From Deltaproteobacteria bacterium (GTDB taxonomy: Bacteria > Desulfobacterota > Desulfomonilia > UBA1062), in the NCBI GenBank assembly GCA_018434685.1, contig JAHDOV010000014.1, positions 124,001 to 188,000 of the forward strand: DNA of 64,000 nucleotides, in the 5' to 3' direction. Made by a program: the position numbers and the translations under genes. Below the pieces are notes generated by a model. It was not told the origin of the DNA. It did no database searches and saw only the letters and a list, made by a program, of their open reading frames with translations. Position 1 is the stretch's first letter. Each line of letters opens with the position of its first letter. Positions 43,583 to 52,276 of the stretch are shown piece after piece.

Positions 43583-45097
43583 ATGCAACTGCTCTTTGCA
43601 ACTAAACTGCTGGATCTTGCATCCGGTGCCGTGGGGCTCGTACAGAAGGCCTTCACGCACAACAGCAGCAAGGGCGGTTTCGATGCAGAGCTCAAGGATG
43701 CCCTCGCGGGGACGGGAAAATCCGGGAAGTCAGGGAAGTCAGGCCTCATGGAGATGCTGTCTCAAAAGGGAATCCTCGATGAAGACGCCCTCGAAGGGCT
43801 CCTGGGATGCCCTTGTGGGGTGGTGCTCCTGCAGTTCATGACAGAGCTGAAGAATATGGGGATAAACCCGAAGGACATGGGATTCCTCCTGAGCGGGAAG
43901 GGATCGAAGATCTCCGATGAAGCCCTGGGCTCGCTGCTTGAGTCTAACGGTCTCGGCAAGGCCGAGATCGAAAAGATCATGACCGATGAGGCCATGAAGA
44001 CCCGGATCAAGGCGAGCCTTGCCGAGACCTTCAAGACAGCGCTCCAGACCGCCTCCAAAGGCGACGGCCTCAAGGCGGAGACGCTGGTAGCGCTCGCAAC
44101 CGCCGATGCAGCAACCATTGAACAGCTCACGGAGACTTCAGGGGCAGCGCTGAAGGGTTCCGGGTTAACCCGGGAATCATCCGGGGCGAGGGAAGAGATC
44201 AGGGCAATGATCGCGGCGGCCCTGAAGGAGCCCGAGGCATCCGGTGGTGCAGGGGATCCGGCAGTCTCTGCCGGTGCAAAGTCTGTCGAGAAGATGGTCG
44301 GCATTGTGGAAAAGACCTTCGAGATAGACAAACCGGTACTCAAGGATCTGTTTTTCTCTACAGACCAGGCTGTCAGGGATGCAGCGGTGTCTACGGTATC
44401 GAAACAGATCAATGCCTACCTTGCCGCGCACGCCGACGAGCAGGTGGCTCCCGAGGTCAGGGAAGCACTGTCGTTCCTCAGGTCTGCCATGAGCGAGCAG
44501 GAGTTCTCCTCAATAGACAATTCCCTCAAGCTCTGGAAACCCGACCTGGGAATACCTGCGGCCCGGGCAGAGATGGACGGAAACCTCTATACTGCGCTGG
44601 CCAGGCAACTGGGCAGCACGGATGCGGGGAGCCTCTACGAGACGCAGATGAAGCAGGTCATTGACCAGCTCAGAAAAATGCTCCCTGCCCAGCTGAAAAA
44701 CAGCGAGGGCAGCGTTACCCTGCGGCTCAATCCCCCCATGCTCGGACGGGTGGATGTGAATATGAGCATGAATGACGGCCAGCTCCAGGCATCGTTCAAG
44801 ACGGATCATTCCATGACAAGGGACATCCTCCTGCAGAACATGCACGTGCTGAAAGATGCACTGGCGGAACAGGGGATCCGGGCAACCCAGTTCACGGTGA
44901 CGGCAGGGATCGAAAACAGGCCGTCCGACAGCGGATATGCCTTTGCAGGCCAGGACCGGCAGCATCACGGCTCCGGCCAGGGCGGCAGGCGGTCCGGGAC
45001 ACTGGGACGGGCCTTCAGGGACGATGAGGAAATCGGGTACAGTCGAGGGATCACCCGGGGCATGACAGCAGCGGGCGCACTCGATATCATTGCCTGA
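43583..45097 (+). CDS. fliK: Flagellar hook-length control protein FliK
   Basis: A 504-residue protein secreted through the flagellar export apparatus that measures hook length. The C-terminal Flg_hook domain (~380-470) contains LRLNPPMLGRVDVNMS and MHVLKDALAEQGIRATQ. The N-terminal ~350 residues are low in conserved features but Gly/Lys-rich in places (GTGKSGKSGKSG). The ATG has GGAGGTGA upstream; a frame upstream to 43478 runs through the promoter and is not used. Confidence 0.88.
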   Translation: MQLLFATKLLDLASGAVGLVQKAFTHNSSKGGFDAELKDALAGTGKSGKSGKSGLMEMLSQKGILDEDALEGLLGCPCGVVLLQFMTELKNMGINPKDMGFLLSGKGSKISDEALGSLLESNGLGKAEIEKIMTDEAMKTRIKASLAETFKTALQTASKGDGLKAETLVALATADAATIEQLTETSGAALKGSGLTRESSGAREEIRAMIAAALKEPEASGGAGDPAVSAGAKSVEKMVGIVEKTFEIDKPVLKDLFFSTDQAVRDAAVSTVSKQINAYLAAHADEQVAPEVREALSFLRSAMSEQEFSSIDNSLKLWKPDLGIPAARAEMDGNLYTALARQLGSTDAGSLYETQMKQVIDQLRKMLPAQLKNSEGSVTLRLNPPMLGRVDVNMSMNDGQLQASFKTDHSMTRDILLQNMHVLKDALAEQGIRATQFTVTAGIENRPSDSGYAFAGQDRQHHGSGQGGRRSGTLGRAFRDDEEIGYSRGITRGMTAAGALDIIA

Positions 45098-45113
45098 GGA
45101 GAAGGAGGATCAT

Positions 45114-45785
45114 ATGTCAGCAGTAGGATTGGATTCCATTCTGGCGAACCAGGGCTCCATCGACAGCAGCACCCAGACGGCGGCCTCGAATTCCATGGGC
45201 AAGGATACGTTCCTCAAGCTCCTGGTGACCCAGCTGCAGTACCAGGACCCCTTGAATCCCGTGGAAAATACGGAATTCACTGCACAGCTTGCCCAGTTCT
45301 CAACGCTCGAGACCCTGACGGACATGGGTGAGAGCATGGATCAGATGAGCTATCTCCAGGGGTCGCTCAACAACATCCAGACGCTCTCCTTCATCGGCAA
45401 ACAGGTGAGCGCACAGGGCAACATCGTCCATTTTAACGGCGAGGATGTGAACATCAACTTTACCCTGGACGATCGAGCCGCAGATGCTCAGGTGAACATC
45501 TACACGGAAGAGGGGACGAGGGTCCGGTCCATCACCATGGGAGAGCTCGCAGCGGGTGATGCGACCTGTGTCTGGGACGGGACCGATGCCAGTGGCGAAA
45601 CAGTGAGCCAGGGGAGGTACACCTTTACGGTGCAGGCGACGGATTATTCCGGCCTTGCCGTGGGCTCGACCTCCTATGCCATGGGCGAGGTGACAGGGGT
45701 GAGATACGACGGCGGCATCACCTATCTCATCATCGGCGATAAGGAAGTAACCATATCTGATGTGGAAAAGATAGTGGCAGAATAG
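45114..45785 (+). CDS. flgD: Flagellar hook assembly scaffold FlgD
   Basis: A 223-residue hook cap protein. N-terminal MGKDTFLKLLVTQLQYQDPL and ENTEFTAQLAQFSTLE are highly conserved. The body has Tudor/Fn3-like beta domains (VNIYTEEGTRVRSI, WDGTDASGETVSQG RY). The ATG at 45114 is preceded by AAGGAGG. Between fliK and flgE in the sigma-54 operon. Confidence 0.95.
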   Translation: MSAVGLDSILANQGSIDSSTQTAASNSMGKDTFLKLLVTQLQYQDPLNPVENTEFTAQLAQFSTLETLTDMGESMDQMSYLQGSLNNIQTLSFIGKQVSAQGNIVHFNGEDVNINFTLDDRAADAQVNIYTEEGTRVRSITMGELAAGDATCVWDGTDASGETVSQGRYTFTVQATDYSGLAVGSTSYAMGEVTGVRYDGGITYLIIGDKEVTISDVEKIVAE

Positions 45786-45810
45786 ATAAGGATAACAAAA
45801 GGAGGCACAT

Positions 45811-47334
45811 ATGGGTATATCGAGTTCACTGTATTCCGGGGTCAGCGGTCTTGCCACGCACGGCGATGCCATGAGCGTAATCGGCGACAATATCGCGAAC
45901 GTCAACACCATCGGCTTCAAGGCCAGCAGGACCACGTTCCAGGACGTGCTTTCCCAGTCCGTTGCAACGGCGTCCGGTACCGCACAGATCGGCCGCGGTG
46001 CGGCATTAAGCGAGATTGACACCCTGTTCCAGCAGGGTTCCTTCGAATCCACCTCGAACGCAACAGACCTTGCTATCGGCGGTAACGGGTTCTTCATTGT
46101 TTCACCCCAGGGCTCCGAGACCGAGTACTACACGAGGGCGGGCCAGTTCCGGTTCGATGCCGACGGGTTCTTCGTGAACCCGGCAGGGTATGTGGCACGG
46201 GGCTGGGCACTGGACGATAACGGCAATGACGAGGGCACGCTGCAGGATATCCAGCTGAGCACCTTTACCTCGCCGCCCGAGGCAACGCAGGAGATTGCGG
46301 CCATCACCAATCTCGACACCACGGACAACTCGAATTCGGACAGTCTCTTCGGGGCATGGGATGCCACTGCGGCGGAAACCATCGGCGACGCCTCCTACGG
46401 GTACCAGACCGCCATCAGGGTCTACGATTCCCTCGGCAACTCCCACGACATCACCCTGTTCTACGACAAGATGAATCCGGCCACGAGCGAGTACTATGAC
46501 GGCAACGTGGATGCGGACAATACCTGGGAGTATATCGTGACCTGCGATCCGGCCAGCGATGAACGGGCCGGGGTTGCGGGGAGTTCGGCACAGGGGGTGC
46601 TCATGCGGGGAACCCTGACCTTTGATTCATCCAGCGGTGCCCTTGACAGCATGGCCAGCTATGTCTGGAACGGAACAGCACCTGCCGCCGACGATGCCAA
46701 CTGGGTGCCGTCCACGACGTTTTCCACCGAGGGCTATCCCGAGTTCACCACCCAGTTCGTCCCGGGTGTCGATCAGACCATCTCCCTCCAGCTCGGTACC
46801 CGGAGCACGAACGGGGCATGGACAGCGGGCGGTGCAGCAAACATCGGTGCAATCGACCCGACCGATCCTGCCGTGGGAAATCTCGTATCGTCTTCCTGGG
46901 AACCCCAGGCCCTGACCTCCACCCAGTATGCGTCCTCTTCCACCACGATCTACCAGACCCAGGACGGGTACGGCACCGGTTTCTTGGAGAACATCTCGGT
47001 GGATACCGACGGCATCATGGTGGGCCATTACTCCAACGGACAGATCCTCTACCTGTACCGGGTCGGCCTGGCCAAGTTCAACAATGATCAGGCCCTCAAC
47101 AAGGCAGGAGGAAACCTCTGGGCAGCGACCCGTGCGTCCGGCGATGCCATTACCGGCCATCCCGGCGAAAACGGGCTCGGCAAGATCTCTCCCAACTCCC
47201 TGGAACAGTCAAACGTGGATATCGCCTCGGAGTTTGTCAAGATGATCTCCACCCAGAGAGGGTTCCAGGCGAATTCAAAGATCATCACCACCGTGGATAC
47301 CATGCTCCAGGAACTCATCAACCTGAAACGGTAG
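45811..47334 (+). CDS. flgE: Flagellar hook protein FlgE
   Basis: A 507-residue hook subunit. The N-terminal MGISSSLYSGVSGLATHGDA and the IGDNIANVNTIGFKASRTTF motif, and the C-terminal ASEFVKMISTQRGFQANSK coiled coil, are classic FlgE. A variable central domain accounts for the length above the ~400-residue E. coli protein. An AGGAGG site precedes the ATG. Last gene before a hairpin. Confidence 0.96.
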   Translation: MGISSSLYSGVSGLATHGDAMSVIGDNIANVNTIGFKASRTTFQDVLSQSVATASGTAQIGRGAALSEIDTLFQQGSFESTSNATDLAIGGNGFFIVSPQGSETEYYTRAGQFRFDADGFFVNPAGYVARGWALDDNGNDEGTLQDIQLSTFTSPPEATQEIAAITNLDTTDNSNSDSLFGAWDATAAETIGDASYGYQTAIRVYDSLGNSHDITLFYDKMNPATSEYYDGNVDADNTWEYIVTCDPASDERAGVAGSSAQGVLMRGTLTFDSSSGALDSMASYVWNGTAPAADDANWVPSTTFSTEGYPEFTTQFVPGVDQTISLQLGTRSTNGAWTAGGAANIGAIDPTDPAVGNLVSSSWEPQALTSTQYASSSTTIYQTQDGYGTGFLENISVDTDGIMVGHYSNGQILYLYRVGLAKFNNDQALNKAGGNLWAATRASGDAITGHPGENGLGKISPNSLEQSNVDIASEFVKMISTQRGFQANSKIITTVDTMLQELINLKR

Positions 47335-47344
47335 TCTCCTTACC

Positions 47345-47381
47345 CGGGCACCTGGGGTGTTTGCTGGCATCCAGGTGCCCG
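47345..47381. terminator. 11-bp perfect hairpin after flgE
   Basis: Arms CGGGCACCTGG and CCAGGTGCCCG with a 15-base loop lie just after the flgE stop. No T-run follows, so termination may need Rho or the hairpin may only protect the 3' end. It separates the two flagellar operons. Confidence 0.55.
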
Positions 47382-47475
47382 AAAGTGTCAAAATAATGAC
47401 CTTCGCTGCGGACTCTCTGCGGCCTTCATCTTCCAATATGCCGTATATACAAGGATATTCAGCAATGCCAGCAGG

Positions 47476-47491
47476 TGGCACACCCCTTGCT
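47476..47491 (+). promoter_or_regulatory. Sigma-54 promoter for motA operon
   Basis: TGGCACACCCCTTGCT matches the -24/-12 consensus exactly with correct spacing. Transcription would start near 47503, ~25 bases upstream of the motA ATG. It is the second such promoter in the flagellar block. Confidence 0.88.
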
Positions 47492-47527
47492 TTTGTCTGA
47501 CCAAGACTAATTTCGTAAGGGGCATAT

Positions 47528-48304
47528 ATGGATCTCGCAACGATTATCGGTGTCGTGTTTGCCTTTGGCATGGTGCTGATGGGTATCATGTCCGGCGGGC
47601 CGATCAGCCTGTTTGTCAATGTGCCAAGCCTCTTGATCGTGGTGGGCGGTACGCTCGGTATCGTCTTCATCAATTACCCGTTAAAGGATGTGCTCGGCCT
47701 GGCAGGGGTGGTCAAGAACGTCTTTCTGACACAGACACGCGATGCCCAGGGGCTCATCCCCACCTTCGTGGATTTTGCCACGAGGGCCAGGAGGGAAGGC
47801 ATACTCGCCCTGGAGAGCGCTGCGGGGGAGCTCCAGGATGCATTCTTCAAGCAGGGTCTGGAACTGGTAATCGACGGTCTGGAACCCCAGGCCATCCGGG
47901 AGATCCTCGAGACCGAGATCGAGCACATCGAGCAGCGCCATTTGAAGGGTGCGGACATCCTGAATTCTCTGGGGGCATACGCGCCTGCCATGGGTATGGC
48001 CGGCACGCTCATCGGCCTGGTACAGATGCTGCAATCCATGTCAGACCCCTCCACCATCGGCCCGGCCATGGCCGTGGCCCTGATCACCACGTTCTACGGC
48101 TCCATTCTCGCAAACATGATTGCGCTTCCCATGGCGGGAAAGCTTGGCATGCGCTCAAAGGAAGAGGCCCTCGAGAAGGGGATGATCATCGAGGGCATCA
48201 TGTCCATTTCGGCAGGAGACAACCCGAGGATCGTTGAGAGGAAGCTGCACTCATACCTGGCTCCATCCCTGCGCGAGGGCGGCAAGTCCCAGGGTGGTGA
48301 ATAG
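47528..48304 (+). CDS. motA: Flagellar motor stator protein MotA/PomA
   Basis: A 258-residue inner-membrane stator subunit with four membrane segments (VFAFGMVLMGIMSGGPIS; SLLIVVGGTLGIVFIN; LGAYAPAMGMAGTLIGLV; MAVALITTFYGSILANMIAL) and the cytoplasmic region that contacts FliG. The Pro in helix 3 (YAPAMG) and the charged loop are typical. PomA-like features suggest ion coupling, but H+ or Na+ cannot be told. Confidence 0.93.
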   Translation: MDLATIIGVVFAFGMVLMGIMSGGPISLFVNVPSLLIVVGGTLGIVFINYPLKDVLGLAGVVKNVFLTQTRDAQGLIPTFVDFATRARREGILALESAAGELQDAFFKQGLELVIDGLEPQAIREILETEIEHIEQRHLKGADILNSLGAYAPAMGMAGTLIGLVQMLQSMSDPSTIGPAMAVALITTFYGSILANMIALPMAGKLGMRSKEEALEKGMIIEGIMSISAGDNPRIVERKLHSYLAPSLREGGKSQGGE

Positions 48305-48306
48305 GC

Positions 48307-49098
48307 ATGGCGAGAAAGAAAAAGGTATTCGTTGAGCCCAAGGGCGATCCCTCGTGCTTTCTCTTCACGTCGCTCATGCTCATCCTCCTGACATTCTTCA
48401 TCGTGCTCACCTCGATGGGGGTGCAGGACGAGCGGAAGCAGAAACTGGCGCTCAACTCGCTGATGGGGAGTTTCGGGATCCTTCCCGGCGGCAGCAGCGC
48501 GTACCGTGACACCGGTGGCAAGGATCTCCTGCCCCAGTCTGCACCCATCAAAGATACCATGATGAGTATCAAGAAGATCCGGGCTACGCTCACGGAAAAA
48601 GGTATCATAAACGGGACCGGGGTGTCTGAAGGATCCATCGGCGTTACCATCACCCTGAAATCCAACATACTCTTCACGCCGGGGACCGACACCTTCAAGG
48701 ACGAGAGCAGGGATGTGCTTGATGCGCTGGTGAAGATACTCTCCCAGGTCGACAACCACGTTGTCATTGCCGGGCATACCGATACCGTACCGGTGGAGGG
48801 ACCGCCATTCTATTCGAACTGGGGTCTGTCAGCAGGCAGGGCACTGGCTGTGCTCATGTACCTGTCGCACAACGGCATACCCCCGGAGCGGCTGAGCGCA
48901 TATGGCATGGCCGCGCAGCGGCCCCTGACAACAAACAATACCGAAAGCGGCAGGAGTCTCAACAGGCGGGTAGAGATAACCCTTGTGGGTGATCTTCCCG
49001 GCCAGTTGGATTTCGAGGGTCTCGAGCGTAAACAGCCGGCGCCTAAGATACATACGTTCCAGTACAAGGGATACAATTTCAGATTGGAAGAACAGTGA
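48307..49098 (+). CDS. motB: MotB-like OmpA-domain protein lacking the ion-binding Asp
   Basis: A 263-residue stator-like protein with a membrane helix near 17-36 (SCFLFTSLMLILLTFFIVL) and a C-terminal OmpA peptidoglycan-binding domain (VVIAGHTDTVPVEG, ...NRRVEITLVG). Where the next gene has the essential Asp in FSDMVTLL, this one has Ser22 (FTSLMLIL). It therefore cannot carry an ion on its own in the usual way. It lies two bases after motA and overlaps the second motB by one base (TGATG). It may be a regulatory or heteromeric partner. Confidence 0.85.
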   Translation: MARKKKVFVEPKGDPSCFLFTSLMLILLTFFIVLTSMGVQDERKQKLALNSLMGSFGILPGGSSAYRDTGGKDLLPQSAPIKDTMMSIKKIRATLTEKGIINGTGVSEGSIGVTITLKSNILFTPGTDTFKDESRDVLDALVKILSQVDNHVVIAGHTDTVPVEGPPFYSNWGLSAGRALAVLMYLSHNGIPPERLSAYGMAAQRPLTTNNTESGRSLNRRVEITLVGDLPGQLDFEGLERKQPAPKIHTFQYKGYNFRLEEQ

Positions 49099-49817
49099 TG
49101 GCCAAGAAAGACAGGAACATCGAATACATCCTGCTACCGGACAAGAACCGGTGGATGACCACCTTCTCCGACATGGTCACCCTGCTCATCACGTTCTTCG
49201 TTCTGCTCATATCCATGTCCTCTATGGATGCAAAGGTGCTCAGGGAGATGTTCGGGTTCTTCAACGAGGCCATGGGCCCCCTGGAGTATACCCAGGTTCA
49301 GGAGATTCAAGGGCTTCCCACGCTGGCAGAGGCAGTCCCTCCGAAGGTGTTCCTCGATTCTCTCAGCCTGAGCAGGAGCATACTGAATTCCCTGGAAAAG
49401 AAGGGCATGGGAGGGTTCACCGGCAGGGGGCAGGACCTCTTCGAGGTCAGAGAGTCCAGCAGGGGCCTTGCCATCCTGCTCAACGGGGACATCCTCTTCG
49501 ATGAAGGATCCTCAGAGGTGCGTGAGGATGCCCTGCCCGTTCTGGAAAGCGTCGCGTCGGTCATCAGGGACGCGAACGCCACCATTTCCGTGGAAGGACA
49601 CACGGATAACCAGGGCGGGGAGGATGAGCTGTTCCGGCTTTCCCTGAGACGTGCGGTCAGTGTGCTGAATTATTTCATTTATTCAAGCGGATTGAGTCCT
49701 ACCCGGTTCTCTGTTGCAGGCTACGGTCCTGAGAGGCCCGTTGCCACGAATGCCACCGAAGAAGGACAAGGCAGGAACAACCGGGTAGAGATCATGTTGT
49801 TAAAGCAGAGTATATAG
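49098..49817 (+). CDS. motB: Flagellar motor stator protein MotB/PomB
   Basis: A 239-residue stator subunit with one membrane helix, FSDMVTLLITFFVLLISMS, whose Asp25 is the ion-binding aspartate, and a C-terminal OmpA domain (ISVEGHTDNQGGEDELFRLS, GRNNRVEIMLL). The FFVLLISMSSMD stretch resembles sodium-type PomB more than E. coli MotB. The ATG at 49098 overlaps the previous stop; a GTG lies one codon earlier. Confidence 0.92.
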   Translation: MAKKDRNIEYILLPDKNRWMTTFSDMVTLLITFFVLLISMSSMDAKVLREMFGFFNEAMGPLEYTQVQEIQGLPTLAEAVPPKVFLDSLSLSRSILNSLEKKGMGGFTGRGQDLFEVRESSRGLAILLNGDILFDEGSSEVREDALPVLESVASVIRDANATISVEGHTDNQGGEDELFRLSLRRAVSVLNYFIYSSGLSPTRFSVAGYGPERPVATNATEEGQGRNNRVEIMLLKQSI

Positions 49818-49825
49818 GAGGCCCC

Positions 49826-50362
49826 ATGGCAGATGTACATAACGAGGCAAGGGAAGATGCAACGATGGGAAAAAAGAAGAAATCACCTGTCGTGCTCATA
49901 CTGGTTATCGTGATTCTCCTTTTGATCGCGGGCGGGGCAGTTGCAGGGTATTTCCTGTTCATAGCCCCGCAGGCAAAACCCGCGGCGCCGGCCGCCCAGG
50001 CCGCACCGGCGGTCCAGGACGATGGGCAGCTGCCAGCCGGTTCTGCCGGCGCAGGTCTCTCCGGGCCCATGAGGCAGATGGATTCATTCATCGTGAATCT
50101 CACCGACGCCCAGGGAACCCGCTATCTCAAGGTGGTCATGCAGCTGGAGATGAGCAATGAACTGCTCGGCACCGAGATCGACAAGAAGACCCCCCAGATC
50201 CGGGATGAGGTCATCATGCTCCTGTCGAGCAAGTCGTTCGACGATGTCTCCACCATGGCCGGCAAGAGGGCACTGAAGCGGGCAATCCTCAACAGCATAA
50301 ACAAGTATCTCGTCACCGGCAGGGTGCTTCGCGTCTACTTTTCGGATTTCGTGGTTCAGTAA
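49826..50362 (+). CDS. fliL: Flagellar basal body-associated protein FliL
   Basis: A 178-residue bitopic protein with one N-terminal membrane helix (VVLILVIVILLLIAGGAVAG), an Ala/Pro-rich periplasmic linker and a conserved C-terminal domain (SFIVNLTDAQGTRYLKVVMQ). FliL surrounds the stator and supports motor torque. An AGGAGG site lies four bases before the ATG. It follows motB by 8 bases and precedes fliM by 9. Confidence 0.9.
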   Translation: MADVHNEAREDATMGKKKKSPVVLILVIVILLLIAGGAVAGYFLFIAPQAKPAAPAAQAAPAVQDDGQLPAGSAGAGLSGPMRQMDSFIVNLTDAQGTRYLKVVMQLEMSNELLGTEIDKKTPQIRDEVIMLLSSKSFDDVSTMAGKRALKRAILNSINKYLVTGRVLRVYFSDFVVQ

Positions 50363-50371
50363 GGAGCGGCT

Positions 50372-51364
50372 ATGGGACAGATTCTCAGCCAGGAAGAAGT
50401 CGATGCCCTGTTGAAGGGGGTTGTCGGCGGAGATATCGAGACCGAGACAGACATCCCGGATATGGATGATGCCGGGGATGCGCATTCCTATGATTTTTCC
50501 GCCCAGGACAAGGTCATCAGGGGGCGCATGCCGTCTCTCGATGCGATCAACGACCGGTTTGCACGGTTCTTCCGCAATACGCTCTCGAGCATGCTCAGGA
50601 GAATGGTCGATATCACCCCGGTCTCGCTCGATACCCTGAAATTCGGGAACTTCATGAGGTCTCTCCCCGTGCCGTCGAGTATCCATATCATCCGCGTAGA
50701 GCCCCTCCATGGCAATGCCTTGGTGGTGATCGAGACCAAGCTCGTATTCGCCTTGATCGACAGTTTCTTCGGCGGCAGGGGCGCAGGTGCCATGAAGGTG
50801 GAGGGCAGGGAATTCACCCCCATAGAGCAGCGCATGCTCTACAAGGTGGTCGATGCCGCCATCAAGGAACTCAGCAATGCCTGGCAGCCGGTGTATGCCC
50901 TGGACTTCTCCTATGTCAGGGGGGAGATGAATCCCCAGTTTGCCGGGATCATCCCTAATGACGATGTGCTGATCGTGGTCCAGTTCGACATCGAGATGGA
51001 AGAGATGAGTGGGAATATCATGGTCTGTATCCCCTATCAGCTCATCGAGCCAATCCGGGACAGGCTCTACGCAAGTTTCCACACCGAGGAGAAGACAAAC
51101 GTGGACTCGGCATGGGTCAGCCGTTTCAAGAGCGAGCTCATGGGGGTGAATGTCGAACTGTCCGTGGAACTCGGCAAGGCGTCCATCACCTCGAGGGAAC
51201 TAATCGCCCTGAAGCCCGGCGATGTCCTGGTGCTCGACAAGGACATTCAGGATGAACTCATGGTCCTCGTGCAGGATCTCCCGAAGTATTATTCGAGACC
51301 GGGCAAGGTAAAAGACAATCTGGCAGTGGATATTGTCGGTGTAGTGGACAAACAGTACTACTAA
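50372..51364 (+). CDS. fliM: Flagellar motor switch protein FliM
   Basis: A 330-residue C-ring protein. The N-terminal CheY-binding segment is MGQILSQEEVDALLKGV. The middle CheC-like domain (~45-230) and C-terminal SpoA/FliN-like domain (~255-325) follow. Phospho-CheY binding here switches rotation. Overlaps none of its neighbours but is 10 bases from fliN. Confidence 0.96.
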   Translation: MGQILSQEEVDALLKGVVGGDIETETDIPDMDDAGDAHSYDFSAQDKVIRGRMPSLDAINDRFARFFRNTLSSMLRRMVDITPVSLDTLKFGNFMRSLPVPSSIHIIRVEPLHGNALVVIETKLVFALIDSFFGGRGAGAMKVEGREFTPIEQRMLYKVVDAAIKELSNAWQPVYALDFSYVRGEMNPQFAGIIPNDDVLIVVQFDIEMEEMSGNIMVCIPYQLIEPIRDRLYASFHTEEKTNVDSAWVSRFKSELMGVNVELSVELGKASITSRELIALKPGDVLVLDKDIQDELMVLVQDLPKYYSRPGKVKDNLAVDIVGVVDKQYY

Positions 51365-51374
51365 GGAGGAACAC

Positions 51375-51899
51375 ATGGCTGGTGAAGACAAGCAGTCCGT
51401 GAGCGGAAAGAATAAAGGTGCTGCAGTGCTTTCTCAGGACGATATCGATGGCCTGATGAACAGCGGCGGCGATATGGGCGGCAACGGGGGGAAGACGGAT
51501 GACGACCAGGACAAGCTCGCTGAGGAATGGGCAAAGGCCCTGGAATCGGGCGAGGATATCGAGGAGGGACAGCCCTTCGGCCGTGATGTGGGCGAGGCCC
51601 ATTTCGATGAGCTCAAGGGGGGCAAGACCGCAGGCCCTGCAAAGAACCTCGATTTCATTCTCGACATTCCCCTGGAAGTGACGGTGGAAATGGGCAGGAC
51701 CAGGATGCTCATCAACGACCTGCTGCAACTCGGCCAGGGCTCGGTCATCGAGCTGAACCGGCTGGCCGGCGAGCCGCTCGATGTGCTCGTGAACAGCAAG
51801 CTCGTGGCACGGGGAGAGGTGGTCGTGGTGAGCGAGAAGTTCGGCATCCGGATCACCGATATCGTGAGCCCCATGGAGCGGGTCAAGAGACTGAGATGA
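51375..51899 (+). CDS. fliN: Flagellar motor switch protein FliN
   Basis: A 174-residue C-ring protein. The C-terminal SpoA domain (~95-172) has ISLEVTVEMGRTRMLINDLL-like and GSVIELNRLAGEPLDVLVN motifs. The N-terminal ~40 residues contain LSQDDIDGLMNSGG, which resembles the CheY-binding peptide of FliM; short FliN proteins lack this. It overlaps fliO by 4 bases. Confidence 0.94.
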   Translation: MAGEDKQSVSGKNKGAAVLSQDDIDGLMNSGGDMGGNGGKTDDDQDKLAEEWAKALESGEDIEEGQPFGRDVGEAHFDELKGGKTAGPAKNLDFILDIPLEVTVEMGRTRMLINDLLQLGQGSVIELNRLAGEPLDVLVNSKLVARGEVVVVSEKFGIRITDIVSPMERVKRLR

Positions 51900-52276
51900 G
51901 AACGCCCCTCAAGAGCATCCCTATAGTCTTGTTCCTTGCCGCCCCGGCAGGGCCTGTCCTGGCCGCCGAGGGTGAGACCTCCGTCATCAGTTCCCAGGCG
52001 CTGTTCATGCTCATTGTCATCGTGCTCGGGCTCTTTGTCCTGGCCTGGGCGCTGAAGAAATACGGCCCGGTGGCGCGGGTGAAAAAATCGCTCGGTCTGG
52101 ACATACTCGGTCAGGTGGCGCTCAGTACCAAGGCGAACCTCGCGCTGGTACGGGTGGGAAAATCGATCCTGCTGATTGGGGTAACCCAGAACAACGTCTC
52201 GCTCATCAAGGATCTCGAACAGGGCGAGTTCGACAAGACCATGGACGAGTTCGGTGTGAACCGGGGTGAAGTGTAA
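51896..52276 (+). CDS. fliO: Flagellar biosynthetic protein FliO
   Basis: A 126-residue membrane protein. An N-terminal signal-like helix (IVLFLAAPAGPVLAA) and a membrane segment (LFMLIVIVLGLFVLAWALKK, near 40-60) precede a cytoplasmic domain. FliO assists assembly of the FliPQR export gate. It overlaps fliN by 4 bases and fliP by 1. Confidence 0.85.
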   Translation: MRTPLKSIPIVLFLAAPAGPVLAAEGETSVISSQALFMLIVIVLGLFVLAWALKKYGPVARVKKSLGLDILGQVALSTKANLALVRVGKSILLIGVTQNNVSLIKDLEQGEFDKTMDEFGVNRGEV

